Source: Spiroplasma_E ixodetis_B
Lineage (GTDB): Bacteria > Bacillota_I > Bacilli_A > Mycoplasmatales > VBWQ01
Direction of reading: 5' to 3'
Assembly (NCBI RefSeq): GCF_040369795.1
Contig: NZ_AP028955.1
Coordinates: 1,364,001-1,428,000 of the forward strand
DNA: 64,000 bases
Below are positions 1 to 9,818 of the stretch, one piece after another (within the stretch, counting starts at the first letter, position 1; each line of letters begins with the position of its first letter). Both the position numbers and the translations under genes were made by a program. The notes beneath the pieces are model-generated. The model searched no databases, had not been told where the DNA came from, and worked only from the letters and a program-made list of their open reading frames with translations.

Positions 1-720
1 ACTATCTTCTTTAATATTCTATCATTATAAATGACTTTTTTAAATTTTAGTAAAAATTACCAATTTTAATATTTTTTTAAACAAGTTAAAAAATGACTAT
101 TAACTTTAGTTTTTTAAATAACTTGAAAAAATATTTAAAAATTTTTTAAATCATTAGATAATCATATGTATTTTTTGTTCAATAGTTAAGTTTGCATCAA
201 TGAAACATTGAAATAAAAAACCTCTATTTTAATGATGTAATTATTAGTTGTTATATTAATTAACATTATTTGGCACCTAACTTTCTTTTTTTGTAGTTTT
301 AATAATGTAATTAAAAAGTGTTTTAAGGTCAACTATCTTCTTTAATATTCTATCATTATAAATGACTTTTTTAAATTTTAGTAAAAATTACCAATTTTAA
401 TATTTTTTTAAACAAGTTAAAAAATGACTATTAACTTTAGTTTTTTAAATCATTAGATAATAAGATGTATTTTTTTGTTCAATAGTTAAGTTTGCATCAA
501 TGAAACATTGAAATAAAAAACCTCTATTTTAATGATGCAATTATTAGTTGTTATATTAATTAACATTATTTGGCACCTAACTTTCTTTTATAATTTGATA
601 ACTTTTAATTAAAATATATTTTAAAAGTCAGTTATCTCTTTTAATCTTCTATCATTATAAATGACTTTTTTAAATTTTAGTAAAAATTACCAATTTTAAT
701 ATTTTTTAAACAAGTTAAAA
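1..720. repeat. Three imperfect direct tandem repeats of about 0.3 kb
   Basis: Three head-to-tail copies are visible: about 1-331, 332-630 and a shorter third from 631 to about 720. Copy 2 lacks about 33 bp present in copy 1 near position 117-150. Each full copy contains a possible hairpin whose arms are TTGCATCA and TGATGTAA (copy 1) or TGATGCAA (copy 2), enclosing a second pair of A/T-rich arms around AAACCTC. No convincing reading frame or RNA gene is seen in 1-800. The repeats could be a regulatory or replication-associated array or simply expanded intergenic DNA; the function is unknown. Confidence 0.75.
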
Positions 721-801
721 AATATTATTAAATTTAAATTCTAAAATGTTATTTTTAAAATTATTTAATGATTTTAAAGTAGGCTGCTATTATTATATTT
801 A

Positions 802-1812
802 TAACTAACTAAAGTAATATTTACTCATAAATAATGTAAAATAATAATATGTAATTTAAACAGTTTTTGAATTTAAAAGTACAATTCAGCAATATTTAAA
901 ATAGATTAGGAAGAATAAATTATGCCAAAACCATACAGTGAAGACTTACGAAGAAAAGTAATAGAAACCTATGAAAGTAAAAACATGAAAATTAAAGAAA
1001 TTTGTAAAGTGTTCAATATTACTAGAAAGACTTTATTCTTATGAAGAAAAAGAAAAAAAGAAACTGGGCATATAAAACCAATTTTGAATTATCAAAAAGG
1101 ACATAGCCACAAAATAAAGGATTTAGATTAATAAAAAAATTATTTAGCGCAAAATAAAGATGTTACAGTTCGAAAAGTAATTGAAAAATTTGGTGATATG
1201 ATTAAAGAAATATTTTATAACTATTTCAAAAAACTAAATTATACATATAAAAAAACTTTTCTATATGAACAAAGAGATAAAAATAAACAAGAAGATTTTT
1301 TAAAAGAAATAGCTAAAATAATGAATGAAGATTTAGTATATATTGATGAATCTGGAATTGATGATAATGAATTTTATAAATATGGTTGATCTGAAAAAGG
1401 TAAAAGATTATTTGATAATAAATCCGCATATAAAATAAAAAGAATGAGTATAATTGGTTCGCTAAATAAAGGTAAATTAAAAGCCCTATGAGCATTTGAA
1501 GGACATTGCAACAGTAAAATTTTTGAATCATATGTAAAAAATATACTAATTCCAGTATTAAAGCGTGGACAAATTATAGTTTTAGATAATGCAACGTTTC
1601 ATAAATCTAAATTAACACAACAATTAATTGAAAATGCTGGATGCAAACTATTATTTCTTCCACCATATTCTCCTAATTTAAATCCAATTGAACATTTTTG
1701 ATTTGCTATAAAACATAATATAAGAAAAATATTACCAAATTATTGACCAAATATTAAAAAAGCTATTGATTTTGTTTTTCAAGATATGAGTAAACATTAC
1801 TTTATTTAGATA
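802..1812 (+). mobile_element. IS630-like element, copy 1 (full length, degenerate)
   Basis: The element has the ends seen in the other IS630-like copies: a left end close to TAGCTAACTAAAGTAATG and the inverted form on the right, here mutated. Its length of about 1011 bp equals that of copies at 27008 and 57818. It carries one transposase frame, which contains stops. Intact copies are flanked by TA, as expected for the IS630/mariner group. Confidence 0.85.
922..1809 (+). pseudogene. IS630-like transposase with two stops
   Basis: The frame encodes an IS630-family transposase of 295 residues in intact form. It starts MPKPYSEDLRRKV, has an N-terminal helix-turn-helix with ITRKTLFLW, and a DDE catalytic domain with YIDESGI, VLDNATFHKS and LPPYSPNLNPIEHFW. 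Compared with other copies, GAT-GAA-TTA is changed to GAT-TAA-TAA near codon 70, giving two consecutive stops, so the product cannot be made in full. No frameshift is present (888 nt). Confidence 0.85.
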
Positions 1813-1878
1813 TATATATATAACATCAACATATACTTTAAAATTGAAGTAATGCTCATATTTTATCTCAAATTCTTT

Positions 1879-3028
1879 AGACATATTCCGTAAATAAATT
1901 TAATCAATTGTCAATAATAATATTTATAAATTTTTTAGTGTCAATAATTATAGAAGTTAATATTTTTAAAAAAATACTTTAAAAATAAATTTATATTTCA
2001 AACACAAAAATTGTTAATATTATTTTTATATTAACTTGATAAAAATTTAAATTTTTAAAAAAATATTTTTAATATTTTTTTATTTTAATGGTTTTGTTTT
2101 ATTAAAAATTTCACAAAGTAAGTTAAATCTTAAGTACATAAGTCTAAATATACTTTTTCTACATTTATTTATTAAAATTTTGAATCTTTTTAATCAAGCA
2201 AAAACATGTTCAACTTTAATTATAATTTTTGAAATAATTTTATTGTAGATTTTTTCTTGTTTAGTTAATTTTTTATTTTTAGTTTTTTTAATTGGTAATA
2301 TAGTATTTTTATAAATATTTTGTATTCCTTGATATCCCAAATCACCAATAATTATTGTTTTTTCTGAAAATTCAAGATTTGAATTTTTTAATATTTGAAA
2401 ATCATGTACTTTTCCATTATCAGCAAAAATATCAACAATTTTTTTATTAAAAAAGTCATGTATAATTTGAAATTTTATAGAAAACATTCAACTTTTACCA
2501 GAAAAATATTCTAACTGTAGTTTTTTTTAGTTGGTCTTTCAATTTCAATTTCAGTTTAATCAATTAAATAAAATTGAAATTCATTTAAATCTTCTTGTTT
2601 TTTCTCAATTTTTGATTTATATTTTTTTTAAAAACTGATAATCTTTGTCATCACTAAGTTTATTTTCTACTCAAGTAATATTTCGAAAACAACTTGATGC
2701 ACTCATTTTATATTTAATACTCATTTGGAAAAAAGTATAATATTCTTTTCAGTATACTAAAGTCATCATCAATCTTTCTTCAACTGAAAGTTTATATTTT
2801 CTACCTTTAGTTTTTTTTAAATTTTCTATTTCAATTAATTTTGTTAACATTTCATCAAAATGAAAACGTTTTATAACAAAATATCTATAAAATGGTTCAT
2901 TTTTTAATTTTTTTAAATTTTCAAAATTAATTTTTATCAACACCTTATTTTTTTATTAATAAAGAAATTATAAAATAAATTTTAAATTATTAATTGACTT
3001 TTAAAAAATTTATTTACGGAATATGTCT
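1879..3028 (-). mobile_element. IS5-like element, copy 1
   Basis: The 1150-bp element is bounded by AGACATATTCCGTAAATAAA and its inverted form ending GGAATATGTCT. The flanking bases are TTT on both sides, compatible with the 3-bp target duplication seen at other copies (AAT or ATT). It carries a transposase on the minus strand and about 200 bp of untranslated, T/A-rich DNA between the left end and the transposase stop. Confidence 0.9.
2080..2943 (-). pseudogene. IS5-like transposase, inactivated
   Basis: The DDE transposase starts at a GTG and has the catalytic features LIDxTEIEIE, GDLGYQG and KVEHVFAWLK of the IS5-type DDE_Tnp_4 domain. Three differences from the best copy (50017-50881) are seen: a 2-bp deletion in the run after Tyr-Gln-Phe-Leu-Lys (near 2628), a TAA in place of the Ser codon of the first Asp motif (near 2560), and Ile for the Arg before KVEH. 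The first two changes are shared exactly with copy 2 at 7225. The A8 run near 2521-2528 is the normal frame junction of this element and not a lesion by itself. Confidence 0.85.
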
Positions 3029-3103
3029 TTTATACAAGGGAGTCTAATAATTTTTAAATAAGTATAATTTGTTATGCAAGTTTTTTATAAACTTTTATAT
3101 TTT

Positions 3104-3984
3104 GGAAATTATCCCCACATGTACTAGTGTGGAGGAAAAAATGAATTGAAATGAATTCAATAGCATATTTCAAAATGAAAACGATTGTTTGAAATATATA
3201 GCGAAGTTGAAAGTGATGAAATTTATAAGGTGTGCTTCTTCTAGTTTGAATGTTTCGGATTTGAGAAGAATAAGATGTTTAAAATGTCATCAAACATTTA
3301 GTATTCTTCATGACACCATTTTTCACAAGTCACAAACACCTTTGACATCTTGGTTTTATCTCATCTTTAGATGAATAAACACAAAGCATGGTATAGCACC
3401 AACAGATGTTGCAAGGGAATTGGGCGTGACATATAAAACAGCTTGAAGAATGGGTCATGAAATCAGAACTATAATTTGGAATCAAGATGCAGGATTCATT
3501 GATGATGGCACAGCACAGATGAATGAAATGTATCTTTCACATGTAGGTTTTAAAAAACAAGGAAGATCCTTGTTGAATAAAACCTTGATTGTTGGAGTTT
3601 ATGAGAAAACCAGCAACAAACTAATTGTGAAAGTATTGAAAAAAGCAGATGAGAAAAACCTTTTATGATTTGCATTGAAACACATTTCTACTGGGTGTTG
3701 TCTATTTACGGATTCTTGGAAGGGATATAGAAGTTTCAAAAAACTTCTATCACAAACATGAAATCGTAAATCATGAAGTTGGGTATGTGTCATCAACAGG
3801 TGTAAACACAAACCAGATTGAATCTGCATGAAAACACATCCGACGAACTTTCCGAAAACACATAAAAGTTTCAAAACACAATATTCATTTATACGCAAAA
3901 GAAGCTGCATATAAATTCAATAAGATACCTAGTTTTGAAACTATAATTTTGTGTTTGATTTAGATGCATGCGGGGATAATTTCC
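3104..3984 (+). mobile_element. IS1595-like element, copy 1
   Basis: The 881-bp element is bounded by GGAAATTATCCCCACATGTA and an imperfect inverted end, GCATGCGGGGATAATTTCC. Copy 2 at 44647 has the same length. It encodes one transposase of the IS1595/ISXO2 type. No duplicated target is obvious; instead a constant hairpin lies immediately to the right. Confidence 0.85.
3141..3963 (+). pseudogene. IS1595-like transposase, frameshifted
   Basis: The N-terminal part has a zinc-ribbon of the IS1595 type (IRCAS...RIRCLKCHQTF) followed by the DDE domain. Translation from ATG 3141 runs through GIAPTDVARELGVTYKTAW and KKQGRSLLNKT. One extra A in the run near 3735 (TTCAAAAAAC versus TTCAAAAAC in copy 2) shifts the frame before the last catalytic Glu (motif NTNQIES). 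The first catalytic motif reads QMNEMYLS where other copies have QMDETYLS or QIDEMYLS, so the Asp is replaced by Asn. The copy is dead on two counts. Confidence 0.85.
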
Positions 3985-3989
3985 TAGAT

Positions 3990-4050
3990 AGGCTTTTATC
4001 TCCATTTATGTGATAAAATTTAAAAATAGTACATAAAGGGATAAAATCCT
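3990..4050 (+). repeat. Constant hairpin beside IS1595-like right end
   Basis: Arms AGGCTTTTATCTCCATTTAT and an ATAAAGGGATAAAATCCT counterpart enclose an A/T-rich loop. The same hairpin follows the right end of every IS1595-like copy whose right end is preserved (7046, 45533, 46565). It may be a terminator carried by the element or a preferred target structure. Confidence 0.7.
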
Positions 4051-4364
4051 ATATTTTTTCTAATTTTTTAAATATTAATTTTATAATCAAAAACTTAGTT
4101 AAACACTTATGGGACAAGATGTGATAGTGTGAATCTTGTATTCTTATTCTAACACATAATATTTGAAACTTCTTCTTTTTGGAAATTATTATTAATTGTA
4201 AAAAAACTTTAGTATTAGCGATAATTATTGGTTAAAAGCATTTTTTACTATAAATTAATTATAAAATAGATTATTAAAATTATAGTATTTTGACTTTAAT
4301 AAGAGTAAAAAAACTAATTTTATGAAAAATAAATAAATTTTGTAAAACAAAAAATAATATGTCT
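4051..4364. other. Non-coding, nothing recognised
   Basis: This A/T-rich stretch lies between the IS1595 hairpin and an IS256-like fragment. No frame with a plausible start and ribosome binding site was found on either strand, and no RNA gene is recognisable. Confidence 0.5.
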
Positions 4365-5395
4365 AAGGTAAAATTGAGATTAATGTACCACGAGATCGTA
4401 ATAGTAATTTTGAGCCAGTAATAGTTGCAAAAAGACAAAGAAGATTTGATGGTTTTGATCAACAATTTCTTTCGTTATATGCCAAAGGCATGACTTTATC
4501 AGATATTAGAATGCAGTTACAAGAGTTATATCATGGTGCTGATATTAGTGAAAGTGTTATTAGTCAAATTACTGATGATGTTATTGATGATGTTAAAGCA
4601 TGACAAAATCGGCCATTAGAAAGTGTTTATCCGATTGTTTATTTTGATTGTATAGTAGTTAAAGTGCGACAAGATAAACGCATTATTAACAAATCAGTTT
4701 ATATAGCACTAGGAGTTGATTTAGAAGATAAAAAAGATGTTTTAGGTTTATGAATTAGTGAAAATGAAGGTTCTAAGTTTTGATTATCTAATTTCACAGA
4801 AATGAAAAATCGAGGCTTAAATGATATTCTTATTGCTTGTAGTGACAATTTAACAGGAATGTCAGAAGCAATACAATCAGTTTATCCTAAAACCGGACAT
4901 CAATTATGCATAGTTCATCAAATTAGAAATAGTTTAAAATATGTTTCATACAAACATAGAAAATCACTAGTTACAGATTTAAAACCAATTTATAGTGCAT
5001 TTAGTGAAGAACAAGAAATGCAAGCTTTAGAATATTTTGAAAGTAAATGAAATAAACAATATCCTCAAATTGCTAAATCATGATATAAAAATTGAGATAA
5101 TTTAATGGTTTTTATTAGTTATCCTGCAGAAATCAAAAGAGTGATTTATACAACAAATGCTATTGAATCTGTTAATAGTCAATTACGAAAAGTTATTAGA
5201 AATAAAAAAGTTTTTCCAAATGATATGGCAGTTTTTAAAATATTTTAATTAGCAATTGAAAATATAACAAAAAAATGAACACTGCCCATTCAAAATTGAA
5301 ATACAGCAATTGCTCATTTTATGATAAAATTTGAAGATAGAATTAATCTAAACTAGTAACTTTGTAAAAAGATACACAGATTTTTAAAAAGCCTC
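4365..5395 (+). mobile_element. IS256-like element, copy 1 (5'-truncated)
   Basis: The fragment begins within the transposase at the QQGKIEINVP segment and runs to the element's right end, which finishes in ACAGATTTTTAAAAAGCCTC. About 340 bp of the left part is missing. The right end lies 7 bp from the stop codon of the neighbouring DEAD-box helicase gene, on the opposite strand. Confidence 0.85.
4367..5356 (+). pseudogene. IS256-like transposase, truncated and with one stop
   Basis: This is the C-terminal three quarters of a Mutator/IS256-type transposase (full product about 412 residues). The DDE motifs are visible: YFDCIVVKVRQD, ACSDNLTGM and TTNAIESVNSQLRK. The N-terminal helix-rich part is absent, and TAC-to-TAA near 5246 (KIF-stop-LAIENI) introduces a stop. 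It cannot encode an active enzyme. Confidence 0.85.
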
Positions 5396-5402
5396 TATAA
5401 TT

Positions 5403-6644
5403 TTAATATTTTGGTTTTCTTTTTCATTTTGAATTATTATCAACATTACGTTTAAAATCATTTCTATTGTTATGAGATGAAAAATTTAATTTAGTCGTTA
5501 CTTTAACAACATTTTTAGGTAAATCTCAACCTGTAGTATCTAGTAAAGTAATTTTGTGATTTTGATAATATTGAATTTCTTGAATTTCATTATATTGAAC
5601 TCTATTACTTACTAAAGTAATAGCAGTGCCTTGTGCTCCAGCACGAGCTGTTCTACCAATACGATGAGTATAGTATTCATATTCGCGTGGAATATCATAA
5701 TTAAAAACATAATCAATACCATTAATGTCAATTCCTCTAGCAACAACATCAGTAGCGATTAGTACTTTAACCTTACCATTTTTAAATTGTCTCATTGCTT
5801 CCATACGTTCTCTTTGACTTTTATCACCGTTAATAACAGCACATTTAATATTATTTTGTTCTAATAATTGTGCGATTTTGTTAGTAAAATCTTTTGTATT
5901 TGAAAAAACAATACTTAATTGTGGTTGTAATTTTTGATATAAAGCAACTAATGCAGTTTCTTTTGTTATATTATGACAATCAAAATAATATTGTTTAATA
6001 TTTGCTTGTTGTAATTTTTGACTTTCATCTTCAACACTAATACTAACTGGATTATTTTGATAATCATCAGCAATTTTTAAAACTGGTTTTGACATTGTCG
6101 CTGAAAAAAGAACAGTTTGAATATTTTGAGGTGAATTTTCAAATAAGAAATCAATATCTTTTTTAAATCCCATTTTTAACATTTCATCTGCTTCATCTAA
6201 AACTAATGTTTTAATTGAATTTAATCTTAAACTACCACGATTAATATGATCAGTAATTCTTCCTGGTGTTCCAACAACTATATTACTAGTTCTTAAATCA
6301 TATAATTGATTTCTAATATTAACACCACCGCATAATAAAGCAACATTAACACCATTTAAAAAATAAGCATATTTTTTTACTTGTTTAGCGACTTGGATTG
6401 CTAATTCTCTAGTTGGACAAACAATAATGGCTTGATTACGATATAATTTTATATCTAAATTATGTAATATAGGTAAGACAAAGGCAGCGGTTTTTCCGGT
6501 TCCGGTATGACTTTTTCCGATAATATCTTTTTTTTGTAAAGAAACTGGAATTGTCTTCTTTTGAATTGGTGTTGGGGTAGTATAACCTCATTTAGCAATA
6601 GCAGCAGTTAATTCTTGTTTTAAATTTAGTTCTGTAAAACTCAT
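5403..6644 (-). CDS. deaD: DEAD-box ATP-dependent RNA helicase
   Basis: The 413-residue protein is a complete DEAD-box RNA helicase that unwinds structured RNA in ribosome assembly or mRNA turnover. Visible motifs are the Q motif (PTPIQ, residues 24-28), Walker A SHTGTGKT (45-52), motif Ia PTRELA, DEAD (150-153), SAT in LFSATMS, and in the second RecA domain VATDVVARGIDI-like and YTHRIGRTAR segments. The short tail is Asn/Lys/Arg-rich, as in cold-shock helicases of the CshA/DeaD type. The start is ATG 6644 with AAGGAG 7 nt upstream. It appears monocistronic. The precise paralogue (cshA or deaD) cannot be assigned here. Confidence 0.93.
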
Positions 6645-7045
6645 ATATTTCTCCTTAAAAATAAATTTTGAATAAATTTAGAAAAAATGATAATTATAAC
6701 CTGAAAAATAACCTCTAAAAGATGATTATTTTAAAAAAGGATTAGTTTTATTTATTATTTATATATAATATACTTACTTACATTTTGAAGTATTAATTCA
6801 TCTAATTTTTCTAAAATTAAAAGTTGTCAAATAATTTCATGATATTATTTATTTCTTTGACATCATTAACAACTTTTTTAATATTTTTTTTATCAATCAT
6901 ATCTTAAAAGAAAATTGCGAATTAATCAACAACTTAAATATAATACACTATTTTTAATTAAATGTAAAGATAAATTTATAGAAATGAAAATATAAAAATA
7001 ATAATTAAAATACTATACAAATTTTTAAATTTATTAAATTTAAAT
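6645..7045. other. Intergenic region upstream of the helicase gene
   Basis: This stretch should hold the helicase promoter (minus strand; several TATATT/TATAAT-like sites lie between 6755 and 6775) but no convincing -35 partner was found. A 27-codon minus-strand frame from ATG 6900 lacks a good ribosome binding site. Nothing else is recognised. Confidence 0.4.
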
Positions 7046-7207
7046 GGCTTTTATCTCCATTTATGTACTATTTTTAAATTTTATCACATAAATGGAGATA
7101 AAAGCCTATCTAGGGAATTATCCCCGCATGTATCTAAATCAAACACAAAATTATAGTTTCAAAAGTAGTTATCTTATTGAATTTATATGCAGTTTCTTTT
7201 GCATATA
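7046..7207 (-). mobile_element. IS1595-like right-end fragment with hairpin
   Basis: In reverse orientation, this contains the constant hairpin (7046 to about 7112), the terminal repeat (GGAATTATCCCCGCATGTAT) and the last about 25 codons of the IS1595-like transposase (LYAKETAYKFNKI, stop TAG of the copy-1 type). It is cut at the TA where an IS630-like end begins (7208). Confidence 0.8.
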
Positions 7208-7224
7208 TAGCTAACTAAAGTAAT
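7208..7224 (+). mobile_element. 17-bp scrap of IS630-like left end
   Basis: TAGCTAACTAAAGTAAT matches the terminal bases of the IS630-like element. It is interrupted directly by the IS5-like copy 2 at 7225. The rest of the IS630-like element does not follow on the other side, so it was lost after the IS5-like insertion. Confidence 0.75.
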
Positions 7225-8374
7225 AGACATATTCCGTAAATAAATTTAATCAATTGTCAATAATAATATTTATAAATTTTTTAGTGTTAATAATTATAGA
7301 AGTTAATATTTTTAAAAAAATACTTTAAAAATAAATTTATATTTCAAACACAAAAATTGTTAATATTATTTTTATATTAACTTGATAAAAATTTAAATTT
7401 TTAAAAAAATATTTTTAATATTTTTTTATTTTAATGGTTTTGTTTTATTAAAAATTTCACAAAGTAAGTTAAATCTTAAGTACATAAGTCTAAATATACT
7501 TTTTCTACATTTATTTATTAAAATTTTGAATCTTTTTAATCAAGCAAAAACATGTTCAACTTTAATTATAATTTTTGAAATAATTTTATTGTAGATTTTT
7601 TCTTGTTTAGTTAATTTTTTATTTTTAGTTTTTTTAATTGGTAATATAGTATTTTTATAAATATTTTGTATTCCTTGATATCCCAAATCACCAATAATTA
7701 TTGTTTTTTCTGAAAATTCAAGATTTGAATTTTTTAATATTTGAAAATCATGTACTTTTCCATTATCAGCAAAAATATCAACAATTTTTTTATTAAAAAA
7801 GTCATGTATAATTTGAAATTTTATAAAAAACATTCAACTTTTACCAGAAAAATATTCTAACTGTAGTTTTTTTTAGTTGGTCTTTCAATTTCAATTTCAG
7901 TTTAATCAATTAAATAAAATTGAAATTCATTTAAATCTTCTTGTTTTTTCTCAATTTTTGATTTATATTTTTTTTAAAAACTGATAATCTTTGTCATCAC
8001 TAAGTTTATTTTCTACTCAAGTAATATTTCGAAAACAACTTGATGCACTCATTTTATATTTAATACTCATTTGGAAAAAAGTATAATATTCTTTTCAGTA
8101 TACTAAAGTCATCATCAATCTTTCTTCAACTGAAAGTTTATATTTTCTACCTTTAGTTTTTTTTAAATTTTCTATTTCAATTAATTTTGTTAACATTTCA
8201 TCAAAATGAAAACGTTTTATAACAAAATATCTATAAAATTGTTCATTTTTTAATTTTTTTAAATTTTCAAAATTAATTTTTATCAACACCTTATTTTTTT
8301 ATTAATAAAGAAATTATAAAATAAATTTTAAATTATTAATTGACTTTTAAAAAATTTATTTACGGAATATGTCT
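7225..8374 (-). mobile_element. IS5-like element, copy 2
   Basis: This 1150-bp copy is almost identical to copy 1 at 1879. It is flanked by AAT on both sides, a 3-bp target duplication. The flanking DNA is unrelated to that of copy 1, so the two are separate insertions and not a segmental duplication. Confidence 0.92.
7426..8289 (-). pseudogene. IS5-like transposase, same lesions as copy 1
   Basis: The frame has the same 2-bp deletion, the same TAA in the first Asp motif and the same Arg-to-Ile change before KVEH as copy 1. It differs from copy 1 only at a few positions, for example Gln for Pro at residue 17. The product would be truncated and inactive. Confidence 0.85.
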
Positions 8375-8406
8375 AATATAATTATTAAGTTTAATATAAG
8401 TTTTTT

Positions 8407-8434
8407 ACCCATTGCTTTTTTTAAGTAAATGGGT
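8407..8434. terminator. Possible small hairpin upstream of 8466
   Basis: Arms ACCCATT and AATGGGT are separated by a 14-nt loop containing a T run. It lies between the IS5-like element and the decayed gene at 8466. It could be a leftover terminator of a lost upstream gene; the stem is only 7 bp. Confidence 0.35.
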
Positions 8435-8465
8435 TTATTAATAAAAAAATAAGAGGTAAAGAAGA

Positions 8466-9151
8466 ATGGTAAATGATTTAGTTAATATAAATAAGTTTAT
8501 AAAAAGTTTAAATACAAATAATATTAATAGTATAGATTTGATGCAACAATATTATTATCATGAAATAAGAGAAAATATAGAAATATATTATGAAGTAATT
8601 GAAAAATTAGACAATATTTTTTCATTATTTAATATAACTATAGAAGAAGAAGAAAGAATTAGAAAATGAAAAAATAATTTTTTAAAAATTATTACTTTTG
8701 GTTTTTGAGATTGAAATAAAAAAATAACAGTTCAACAAGAAGAATTAGAGAATTAGAAAATTAATAATGAAGAATTGATAAAAGCGAAAGAATTAGAAAA
8801 TGAAAAACTAAAAGAAGAAAAAACTAATATTTTGATTGAAAAACTAAAAAAAATATGTTTGAAATAACTAGTGTTCTTGCAGAAGTTGACATTTTAGAAG
8901 AAGAATTTAAAAAAATGCTCAGTGAAAAAACTAATAATAAACCTGAATGTGAAATTGCATAGGAAGCAATTGAAGTACTAAGTAAAAAAAGAAGGTCATG
9001 TTGTTCACAAGATAGTGGTTTTGACTCAAATGCAAGTAGCTATAGTGAAGAATCTTCTTATCCAGAAAAATTAAATCCATTTATTAATGATGATGATGTA
9101 AGTTCTCAATCAACCAGTATTTTTAGTAAACCAATTTTGCCAAAAATGTAA
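8466..9151 (+). pseudogene. Decayed gene for an acidic coiled-coil / Ser-rich protein
   Basis: The start ATG 8466 has an AGAGG site 9-10 nt upstream. The first 96 codons are open (MVNDLVNINKFIKSLN..., with FGFWDWNKK) and end at TAG 8754. The same frame continues as a Lys/Glu-rich coiled coil to about 8868, and after a frameshift the ancestral protein continues from 8855 (MFEITSVLAEVDILEEEFKK), through a TAG near 8960, to a Ser/Asp-rich tail ending SKPILPKM at 9151. The original product was about 228 residues. No known family was recognised. The layout (helical N-terminus, coiled coil, low-complexity acidic tail, no signal peptide) is all that can be said. Confidence 0.6.
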
Positions 9152-9219
9152 ATAGATAAATGTAGTTATTAAAATTAACAATTATTTTAATAATTAAATA
9201 TTAATAAATAAATTATTTA

Positions 9220-9246
9220 AATACTTACATCAGTAAGTGTTTTTAA
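9220..9246 (+). terminator. Rho-independent terminator
   Basis: AATACTTAC and GTAAGTGTT form a 9-bp stem (one G-T pair) around ATCA, followed by a T run. It closes the decayed gene and separates it from the rpsP promoter. Confidence 0.65.
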
Positions 9247-9340
9247 TAAAAAAAACTTATTTATTTAGAAAAAATATGTAACTTAGTAAAAATAAAGAAA
9301 TTATTATTTTAAAATATTTTTATCTGTTAAGTATTTTAAC

Positions 9341-9369
9341 TTGACATAATTATCTGAATAAGATATTAT
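9341..9369 (+). promoter_or_regulatory. Sigma-A promoter of the rpsP operon
   Basis: TTGACA (9341-9346) and TATTAT (9364-9369) are spaced by 17 bp and lie 44 bp before the rpsP start codon. This is the best promoter match in the window. Confidence 0.75.
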
Positions 9370-9412
9370 TAAAAAGGTTTATTTGCCACAAATTAATAGA
9401 AAGAGGTAATTT

Positions 9413-9787
9413 ATGGTTAAATTACGCTTAATACCAACAGGAAAAAGTAAATCAGTGCAACCTAGTTACAGAATTGTTGCGATTGATGCAAGAACAAAAC
9501 TTAATGGTAGATATATTGATAAATTAGGTACTTATAATCCAACAAGCAAAGAAAAACAAGTAACTATCGATGAAGTAAAAGCATTAAAATTTTTATCAAA
9601 TGGTGCTCAACCAACAGAAACTGTTCGCAGTTTATTATCAGCAGAAGGAATTATGACTAAATTTCATAATTTAAGACAAGAGAGAAAAAGTAGCAAACCT
9701 AAAAAAATAACAAAAAAAGTTACTGTAAAAAATAAAAAAACTGCTACTACTAATTCTATTAAAAAAGAAGAAGCACCTGCTACTTAA
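9413..9787 (+). CDS. rpsP: 30S ribosomal protein S16
   Basis: The 124-residue protein is bS16, needed for assembly of the 30S platform. The N-terminal 80 residues match the family (MVKLRLIPTGKSKSVQPSYR, IDKLGTYNP, GAQPTETV), although Gly-Lys-Lys is replaced by Gly-Lys-Ser near residue 11. The Lys/Thr-rich tail of about 40 residues is longer than usual. The start has AAGAGG 7 nt upstream. It is the first gene of the operon with khpA, rimM, trmD and rplS, the standard Firmicute order. Confidence 0.96.
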   Translation: MVKLRLIPTGKSKSVQPSYRIVAIDARTKLNGRYIDKLGTYNPTSKEKQVTIDEVKALKFLSNGAQPTETVRSLLSAEGIMTKFHNLRQERKSSKPKKITKKVTVKNKKTATTNSIKKEEAPAT

Positions 9788-9818
9788 TATTAAAATATGC
9801 TACAAGTGATTAATTAAT

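Noticed and set aside
1..720. CRISPR array
   Set aside because: The repeat units are about 300 bp and adjacent; there are no short regularly spaced repeats, and no cas genes are in the window.
1313..1531. A recurring frame of about 70 codons (MIQKFYCCNVLQML...) opposite the IS630-like transposase
   Set aside because: It appears in every IS630-like copy, strictly antisense to the conserved catalytic region, lacks a ribosome binding site and has a Tyr/Leu/Ile-rich composition expected of an antisense shadow.
4280..4465. Minus-strand frame of 61 codons overlapping the IS256-like fragment
   Set aside because: It is antisense to the transposase and has no start signal.
6819..6900. 27-codon minus-strand frame upstream of the helicase gene
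   Set aside because: It is too short, without a ribosome binding site, in a region of low complexity.
9152..9412. Riboswitch or leader structure upstream of rpsP
   Set aside because: Only a simple terminator hairpin and a promoter were found; the 44-bp leader is too short for a known ribosomal-protein regulatory fold.
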